Shown here: piece by piece, positions 6,087-10,531 of the stretch
How positions within the stretch are numbered: position 1 is the first letter of the stretch
How the letters are laid out: every line of letters starts with the position of its first letter
NCBI GenBank assembly: GCA_015257485.1
Contig: JABZKC010000023.1
Location: forward strand, 1 to 10,531
Origin: Nanosynbacter sp.
GTDB taxonomy: Bacteria > Patescibacteriota > Saccharimonadia > Saccharimonadales > Saccharimonadaceae
Reading direction: 5' to 3'
DNA: 10,531 nt
Translations under genes and position numbers: made by a program
Notes under the pieces: model-generated
Seen by the model: the letters and a program-made list of their open reading frames with translations, nothing else
The model's database searches: none
What the model was told of the DNA's origin: nothing

Positions 6087-6116
6087 CCCTACTCTAACCC
6101 CTCAAGTGCAACACTA
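6087..6116 (-). repeat. Promoter-upstream 30-bp box, copy 2
   Basis: The + strand reads CCCTACTCTAAC, then CC, then CTCAAGTGCAACACTA. The 16-base distal half is identical to the other copies, while the promoter-proximal half has diverged and lost the TGAG/CTCA symmetry. The distal edge includes the TAG stop codon (6114-6116) of the 1080-residue gene. Its proximal edge is 29 bp from the -10 of the coiled-coil gene. Confidence 0.85.
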
Positions 6117-9100
6117 ATACCTTGGTGCGATCTCGCGGGAGTAAACCATGTAGGCTTGGCCGCCACTGAGGGACTGGCGATAAGCCCAGAAATAGGCATC
6201 GGCACGGAGGGTGAAGACTTCGGCAGGGTGGATGGAACCTTCGGCGTAGTAGGTGCCGGTAGGGCCGGTTTGAAGTGGATGGGCACCGGCACGGCCGCCA
6301 CCAGTGTGGGCACCGGCGGTACGACTTAAGATAAGTCTTCTAGCGAAAACTGGACCAGTAATGGTGAGAGTTTCGTTGCAAGAGAGAGCGTTCGGAGTGC
6401 GGTCATTTGAACAAGTGTCGATTTGATTATCACCATAATCTTCATCGAGAATTAGCCAGGCATCGATATTAGTGACGTTACTAGTGATGTTGATTTTCTT
6501 AGCGAAGATGAGAACTTGTGGGAAATCGTCTACAGCGCTATAAGTTTCGTGGGCGATATTAATATTGCGGTCTATTGTGAGAGTGCCATCCACATACATG
6601 ACCAGAGTATTCATGAGTTTTTGGCCAGTAGTGTTGCTTCTCGCGATGAGGTTACCGCCATAATCGAACTGGTAGAAATTCGCGGTGCTATTTATGGCAC
6701 TGAGACTGGTGTCTCCCTGGTGATAGAGCTGGGAGAGACCGAGATAATTCTTGGTAGAGGTTTTGTCAGAAGTGAGGCTATAGATAGTGTTACTAGAATT
6801 TCTGGCGATAGTGTCGCGGAAGCGGGACTTGAGACGGGCGAGGACGGCAGAACCGATACGGGAAATGCCGGATTCGCCAGATTTATTATCGTTTGAAATA
6901 GTGAGTGGGCTTAAGGCTATTTGATTACTTGCAGAATCTGCGCCACCATTTGGAAGATTGAAGTTGTAGTTTTCTTCGTAGCCTTGGGCAGCTCCAGTGC
7001 CAAAGCCGTTGACACTACCAGCGGCCAGTGCACCGAATTCGGTCCAGGAGCCGAAAAGTTTAGTAGCGGCAGAAGGGTAAGCTCCGAGACCACCACCGAC
7101 AGCTTTATTGGAAACGGAAGTAATGATGGAGCCATTAGTATAGATTCCACCGCCGAGAACCTGGAAGTTTGGCTTCTTGGCGATAGTAACACAGGAGGCG
7201 GCAGAAATATGGTAGAGATTATTGCCGCCGTTCATGGCAGAGCCGGACATATTATTTGCGACGGTATTGCTATCTGAATCGTGAGAGGAAGCTGGCCAAA
7301 TCACCGAGCGAGTACAATATTTTTTACCGAGGCCACCACCTGGAAGATCGTCCGGAATGGTACGTTCATAAGTGTCGGTATTGAGGAATTCACCAGCATA
7401 TTTACCAGCGGAGTTAATGCGACCAGTGATGGTGTCGACCAAGTTACAGCGGTCAACACCAGAGCCGTGGCAGGCATTGCCGCTCGCAACAGTCTCCTCT
7501 TGGAGACTAGATTCTGGATAATTTTCGTCGACAATCATTTCGTAGACTTTAACGGTTTGATCTCCGCGAGTGTGGGTAGCATATGGGGTTTTGGAGATCA
7601 ATTCGTTCTCACGTGGAGTGACACCATAATTAGCGCCAATATTGATTCTGGCACCGAGGAAGCCGACCCCATTTTCAGAGGATTCGATATAGCTATGAAT
7701 GGAAGTATTAAAGTTATATGGGGTATAAACAGAAGATTTCTTCTCGGTCCTGCCGAGGTTTTGAGTAGTGGTGCCAACGCGACTATCAGGATACTCTTTT
7801 TTCCAGTGAGTTTCATTACCATATTCGGGCTCCCAATCATAACAAAAACCGTTCGGAAAGTGCGCTGCACAATAACTACCCACATTAACATCTACATCAT
7901 ATGAGCTATTTCCCTGCGAGCCCCAAGATGCATTGCCACCGCTAACATCGCCTGCAGACTCAAAACTATCATACGAGTGATGGTGGACATGCTCTGCATC
8001 ATCTATACCAGACCAGGTAGTATATTCGTTATACCAAGCGCGGAGGTTATCATAGCGAATACCCTGGGAGATCACTGTACCTACTTCGGTGGTAGAGCCG
8101 GTTTTATTGGCAGATTTACAACCATATTGGTAATCGGTAAAGCCTGGAATCTGATAGCCAACGGTTAGTTTCGGTGCGTACATGCGGTAATAGTTGGTTT
8201 CACAAGCATATGTAGGGGAGGCATTTTTGGTTGGGGAATAGGCGGTGAATCCATAATCGCTAGCTTCGAGTCCACTGCCGCTAAATGGGCGTTTATTGCC
8301 GCGACCAATAGTGTGATAATTTCCGTCGTGAACTGGAGAGTCACCGAATAAATATTTATTATTGTCAGAGCCATTTTTTTGAGCAAAGATTTGAAAATTA
8401 CTTTCACCTGGCGGTTCCGCGCTGCTCACATGTGAGCTTCCAGTTTGAATACCAACCTGCTGTATCGGGAAACAGAAAGCCTCATAAAATTGAACTCGAT
8501 CGCCTGGCTTGGCAAAGACGTAGTTCTTGCCCTGGAAGTTCTTTTGCCAAGAATTATGGCCGAGGGTGCCGGAGTAGGAATGATTTATTACGCCAGTATC
8601 GGCGGAGGTATTTCCCTTGTAGTAGGCGCCAAAGTTGCCTGGGATTTGAGAACAGGTTATATTAGCTGGTGCAACCTGTTTTGCATCATTGAGGGGCTTT
8701 AGTGGCCAGGCGCAGAACCAGGAAAAATCGCCACGGTTCCATTCAGCAAGACGCTGAGGGTCTTCTTGACCGTAAGCCTTACCAGTATACTCATCTTTTG
8801 CTCTAGGCAATGGCACCCCATTACGGGCGAGACTATAATTATACTTCTTAGGATTAGACTCGGAGTAATATGTTGAAAAGAATAAGGGCATAGCCATACC
8901 GCCAGTTGGGGTTTTAGTTTTACGATAATAACGATTGTAGCCAAAAATATAGACGCCTGTGCTACCCCTAGAGGCACAACCAGTCACAGCATTATCACCC
9001 CTAGTCGGTAGTTGTTTATTGCCAGTAGGATATTTGCCGTTGTTTGGTGGATTAATAAATCTACTGTATGGAATATGGTCTCTCTGATTTTCTGGTATAC

Positions 9101-9356
9101 CCATTTCATCAAAGTCATAATATACCCAAGTGACACCAGAGTATGATTGATGAATAGTATAACATATATTGGCCTCGCAGCCTTCAATAGGATGTCCAGT
9201 GCCGCCGTCGTGTACACCACTACCTGGACCTTGGTTAGCTGATGAATCTGCAGCAAAAACATCGTGCCCTAAAGAGCCCAAAGAGAATAAAAACAAAAAG
9301 AAAAAAGATAATACTAAGAATATTTTTTTATAATTACACTTACTGCTAACAATCAT
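6114..9356 (-). CDS. Large secreted Cys-containing protein, unknown function
   Basis: This 1080-residue protein begins with a Sec signal peptide: a basic start, a very hydrophobic stretch (residues 11-29) and a likely cut after VFA near 35. The mature start carries SANQG (39-43), also present in the neighbouring secreted protein. The body is rich in Gly, Ser, Asn and Tyr, with many Cys that could form disulfides. From about 720 there is a separate beta-rich region: KKPNFQVLGGGIYTNG (727-742), LFGSWTEFGALAAGSV (767-782), VDGTLTIDRNINI (922-934) and ITGPVFARRLIL (999-1010), alternation typical of beta-helix or adhesin-like folds. It ends YSREIAPRY. I recall similar C-termini in Saccharibacteria surface proteins but cannot verify this. 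No membrane anchor is seen. I chose ATG 9356 because AAAGG lies 5 nt before it. An in-frame GTG at 9362 overlaps that Shine-Dalgarno. It probably belongs with the upstream 301-residue gene. Confidence 0.88.
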   Translation of the reverse strand: MIVSSKCNYKKIFLVLSFFFLFLFSLGSLGHDVFAADSSANQGPGSGVHDGGTGHPIEGCEANICYTIHQSYSGVTWVYYDFDEMGIPENQRDHIPYSRFINPPNNGKYPTGNKQLPTRGDNAVTGCASRGSTGVYIFGYNRYYRKTKTPTGGMAMPLFFSTYYSESNPKKYNYSLARNGVPLPRAKDEYTGKAYGQEDPQRLAEWNRGDFSWFCAWPLKPLNDAKQVAPANITCSQIPGNFGAYYKGNTSADTGVINHSYSGTLGHNSWQKNFQGKNYVFAKPGDRVQFYEAFCFPIQQVGIQTGSSHVSSAEPPGESNFQIFAQKNGSDNNKYLFGDSPVHDGNYHTIGRGNKRPFSGSGLEASDYGFTAYSPTKNASPTYACETNYYRMYAPKLTVGYQIPGFTDYQYGCKSANKTGSTTEVGTVISQGIRYDNLRAWYNEYTTWSGIDDAEHVHHHSYDSFESAGDVSGGNASWGSQGNSSYDVDVNVGSYCAAHFPNGFCYDWEPEYGNETHWKKEYPDSRVGTTTQNLGRTEKKSSVYTPYNFNTSIHSYIESSENGVGFLGARINIGANYGVTPRENELISKTPYATHTRGDQTVKVYEMIVDENYPESSLQEETVASGNACHGSGVDRCNLVDTITGRINSAGKYAGEFLNTDTYERTIPDDLPGGGLGKKYCTRSVIWPASSHDSDSNTVANNMSGSAMNGGNNLYHISAASCVTIAKKPNFQVLGGGIYTNGSIITSVSNKAVGGGLGAYPSAATKLFGSWTEFGALAAGSVNGFGTGAAQGYEENYNFNLPNGGADSASNQIALSPLTISNDNKSGESGISRIGSAVLARLKSRFRDTIARNSSNTIYSLTSDKTSTKNYLGLSQLYHQGDTSLSAINSTANFYQFDYGGNLIARSNTTGQKLMNTLVMYVDGTLTIDRNINIAHETYSAVDDFPQVLIFAKKINITSNVTNIDAWLILDEDYGDNQIDTCSNDRTPNALSCNETLTITGPVFARRLILSRTAGAHTGGGRAGAHPLQTGPTGTYYAEGSIHPAEVFTLRADAYFWAYRQSLSGGQAYMVYSREIAPRY

Positions 9357-9411
9357 ATACACCTTTATATTTATATATTAGCATAATAATTATAAAAAAA
9401 CATTAAATGAG

Positions 9412-9443
9412 AAAAACCACCCGGTATTCTTGGGTGGTTTTTT
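9412..9443. terminator. Intrinsic terminator between the two secreted-protein genes
   Basis: AAAAACCACCC (9412-9422) and GGGTGGTTTTT (9432-9442) form a perfect 11-bp stem with a 9-base loop and T tracts on both strands. On the - strand it lies about 9 bp after the stop of the 301-residue gene. The downstream 1080-residue gene must then use partial read-through or its own promoter. A TATAAT exists at 9389-9394 but without a convincing -35. Confidence 0.85.
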
Positions 9444-9451
9444 AAAAGAGG

Positions 9452-10357
9452 TTAGAAGACTACCTTCATTCCTGGTAAGCTGCGCAGCTTATAATGAAGC
9501 AAGTAAGTATAATGTGAGCCATTTTCAGGATTTGCATCCAGATACGCACCATCGATGATAGGCATATACTTAGCAATATCATCAAGGCACCAACCGGAAA
9601 CATACAATGCGCGCTTAACACTAGGGTAATACAGTTTTACTGGCATTACGGCGTGTCCATACTTAGCATTGTATTCATCAACGGTCTCATTTGTGGTACG
9701 CCAAAGACTATAAATATTATACCAATAGAGCTCCTGATACACAGTGCATGGCACTTCGGAACCATTATGATGCTTTGCTCCTGTGACCCAAATTTGCGTA
9801 CCGCGTGGATAGCAATTTTCCGGCTTGACATGGACATTGACATCCATATCAACCGCTCTATCCCCAGTTACAAACTCAGGCTTTATGAATAAAAGTTTAT
9901 TATCCGAAGTTGATACACGACATCCTCCTTTCCGGGTCCACACTCTGTCGAAATAAGAGAGGTTGTCTTTCCTGAAGTCGAATGCATAAGTATCTACTCC
10001 TGGTGTTTCCGCGAAAGTATTGTCTGCACACTCGCGGATTTGCCAGTTCATACTAGCGACCCAATCTTGAACCATTAGCTCACCAGTATCGAAACGCAGA
10101 AAGAGCCGCCAATTGTATCGGTCGAAGTTTTTACCTTCAGCCTTAAGTTGTTGGGCTGGGTACTGATACTTGACTGTATCATACCCTACATTTTGCGCCG
10201 CGTTCGCTGTGTTCGCAATATTACCGCTTGGTTGAGCCACGCCTTGATTGGCGCTAGGCTTTAAACCTAATGCACCAGCCTCAGCTTTGGTTGCAAAAAC
10301 ATTCATAGCAAGAACTGCTATGGCCAACATAGTTACGAAAAAAGTTTTTCTTCTCAT
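9452..10357 (-). CDS. Secreted protein of unknown function
   Basis: This 301-residue protein has a clear Sec signal peptide (basic MRRK, hydrophobic 6-22, likely cut after AEA at 27). The mature region starts with a Pro/Ala/Gly/Gln/Asn linker containing SANQG (35-39), the same motif that follows the signal peptide of the 1080-residue protein. The rest is rich in Trp and Tyr, with five Cys (110, 146, 182, 204, 257), enough for two disulfides plus one free thiol. I recognise no catalytic motif, lipobox or C-terminal anchor. An AAAGAGGTG Shine-Dalgarno precedes the ATG by 4 nt, confirming the start. Its promoter is the best in the window and its leader is strongly structured, both suggesting high expression. 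Its box-controlled promoter and shared motif tie it to the 1080-residue protein. They may act together at the surface, which is an inference. Confidence 0.88.
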   Translation of the reverse strand: MRRKTFFVTMLAIAVLAMNVFATKAEAGALGLKPSANQGVAQPSGNIANTANAAQNVGYDTVKYQYPAQQLKAEGKNFDRYNWRLFLRFDTGELMVQDWVASMNWQIRECADNTFAETPGVDTYAFDFRKDNLSYFDRVWTRKGGCRVSTSDNKLLFIKPEFVTGDRAVDMDVNVHVKPENCYPRGTQIWVTGAKHHNGSEVPCTVYQELYWYNIYSLWRTTNETVDEYNAKYGHAVMPVKLYYPSVKRALYVSGWCLDDIAKYMPIIDGAYLDANPENGSHYTYLLHYKLRSLPGMKVVF

Positions 10358-10361
10358 AATT

Positions 10362-10435
10362 CACCTCTTTCTGAATGAACTACTCTGGCCTATCCAGAGT
10401 AGTAAGCGTATGCTTCATTCTGAATAACAGAATCT
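10362..10435 (-). promoter_or_regulatory. Structured 5' leader with Shine-Dalgarno of the 301-residue gene
   Basis: In transcript order, ATTCTG/CAGAAT (10433-10428 with 10422-10417) forms a hairpin beginning about 2 nt from the predicted 5' end. Next, ACTACTCTGG and CCAGAGTAGT (10403-10394 and 10388-10379) form a perfect 10-bp hairpin. An outer helix GAATGAA (10420-10414) with TTCATTC (10379-10373) would enclose the second hairpin and compete with the first. The Shine-Dalgarno GAGGTG (10367-10362) stays unpaired just beyond it. No known riboswitch class is recognised. Confidence 0.65.
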
Positions 10436-10441
10436 GGTTGG

Positions 10442-10470
10442 ATTATACAACATTCATGGCTAAATGTCAA
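10442..10470 (-). promoter_or_regulatory. Promoter of the 301-residue secreted protein gene
   Basis: A full-consensus promoter: TTGACA (10465-10470), a 17-bp spacer and TATAAT (10442-10447). The predicted start near 10435 gives a leader of about 78 nt. The 30-bp box begins 6 bp upstream of the -35. Confidence 0.85.
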
Positions 10471-10476
10471 TAATTT

Positions 10477-10506
10477 CCCTGAGTTAACATCTCAAGTGCA
10501 ACACTA
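10477..10506 (-). repeat. Promoter-upstream 30-bp box, copy 3
   Basis: The + strand reads CCCTGAGTTAAC, then AT, then CTCAAGTGCAACACTA. It is 28/30 identical to copy 1. Its proximal edge is 29 bp from the -10 of the 301-residue gene, the same distance as in the other two copies. Beyond it, 10507-10531 is too short to assign to a gene. Confidence 0.85.
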
Positions 10507-10531
10507 ACCAATAAAAAGAGACATCAATCGT

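Noticed and set aside
7281..7904. 207-codon open frame on the + strand
   Set aside because: It lies entirely inside the 1080-residue secreted protein gene on the other strand, has no Shine-Dalgarno, and its translation shows no domain or signal.
9389..9394. TATAAT as promoter of the 1080-residue gene
   Set aside because: No acceptable -35 lies 16-18 bp upstream, where the terminator sits, and the region is so AT-rich that a chance match is likely.
4566..10506. The 30-bp boxes as ends of an insertion sequence or MITE
   Set aside because: All three face the same way, no transposase or target duplication is visible, and their exact 29-bp distance to -10 hexamers is not expected of transposon ends. 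A relic cannot be fully excluded.
4566..10506. The boxes as integron attC recombination sites or a CRISPR array
   Set aside because: They are too short and simple for attC (no paired R/L boxes spanning 57 bp or more), no integrase is seen, and the spacing (about 1.5 and 4.4 kb) rules out CRISPR.
10477..10506. CIRCE or LexA operator
   Set aside because: The box does not contain the CIRCE arms TTAGCACTC/GAGTGCTAA in the right spacing, nor a GAAC/GTTC SOS palindrome.
10507..10531. C-terminus of a further - strand gene ending at TAG 10504-10506
   Set aside because: Only eight codons are visible, and another frame is also open, so it cannot be supported. It is mentioned only as a test for the cassette idea.

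Overview
The window most likely comes from the chromosome of a Candidate Phyla Radiation bacterium, and Saccharibacteria (TM7) is my best guess. This rests on the compact layout, a divergent MurJ, a 1080-residue Cys-containing secreted protein of a style I associate with that group, apparently leaderless genes, and the standard code with no in-frame TGA. The lineage is an inference, not a search result. Apart from the 3' end of an unknown gene (1-87) and a tRNA-Arg (311-387) on the + strand, every gene lies on the - strand.

Region 1 (about 1-4530, core-like). On the - strand, in order of transcription: an HD-domain protein (4523-4005) with its own terminator, then murJ (lipid II flippase, 3902-2199), a class I SAM methyltransferase (2178-1342) and a calcineurin-like metallophosphoesterase (1332-382). 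The last three are only 9-20 bp apart and probably form an operon. The phosphoesterase ends inside the CCA end of the convergent tRNA gene, and the terminator of the tRNA lies inside the phosphoesterase reading frame.

Region 2 (about 4560-10510, accessory-like). Three copies of a 30-bp box in the same orientation (4566-4595, 6087-6116, 10477-10506) divide this part into two modules. One holds a secreted 301-residue protein followed by a secreted 1080-residue protein. The other holds a 328-residue coiled-coil protein with a distinct C-terminal domain, followed by a small acidic protein, an arrangement reminiscent of a toxin and its immunity protein. Each box lies exactly 29 bp upstream of a -10 hexamer, with a -35-like hexamer 6-7 bp from the box, although the bases between are not conserved. 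I therefore read the box as the binding site of an unidentified regulator that would control the secreted pair, the coiled-coil pair and the HD-domain gene together. This is the most interesting signal in the window.

Two styles of expression are visible. The accessory genes at 10357, 9356 and 5986 have clear Shine-Dalgarno sequences, and two of them have leaders of about 60-80 nt, one strongly structured. The genes starting at 4930, 4523, 3902 and 2178 have no Shine-Dalgarno sequence and carry a -10-like hexamer 6-9 nt before the start codon, as expected for leaderless mRNAs. Identifiable terminators follow the tRNA, the HD gene, the 328-residue gene and the 301-residue gene.
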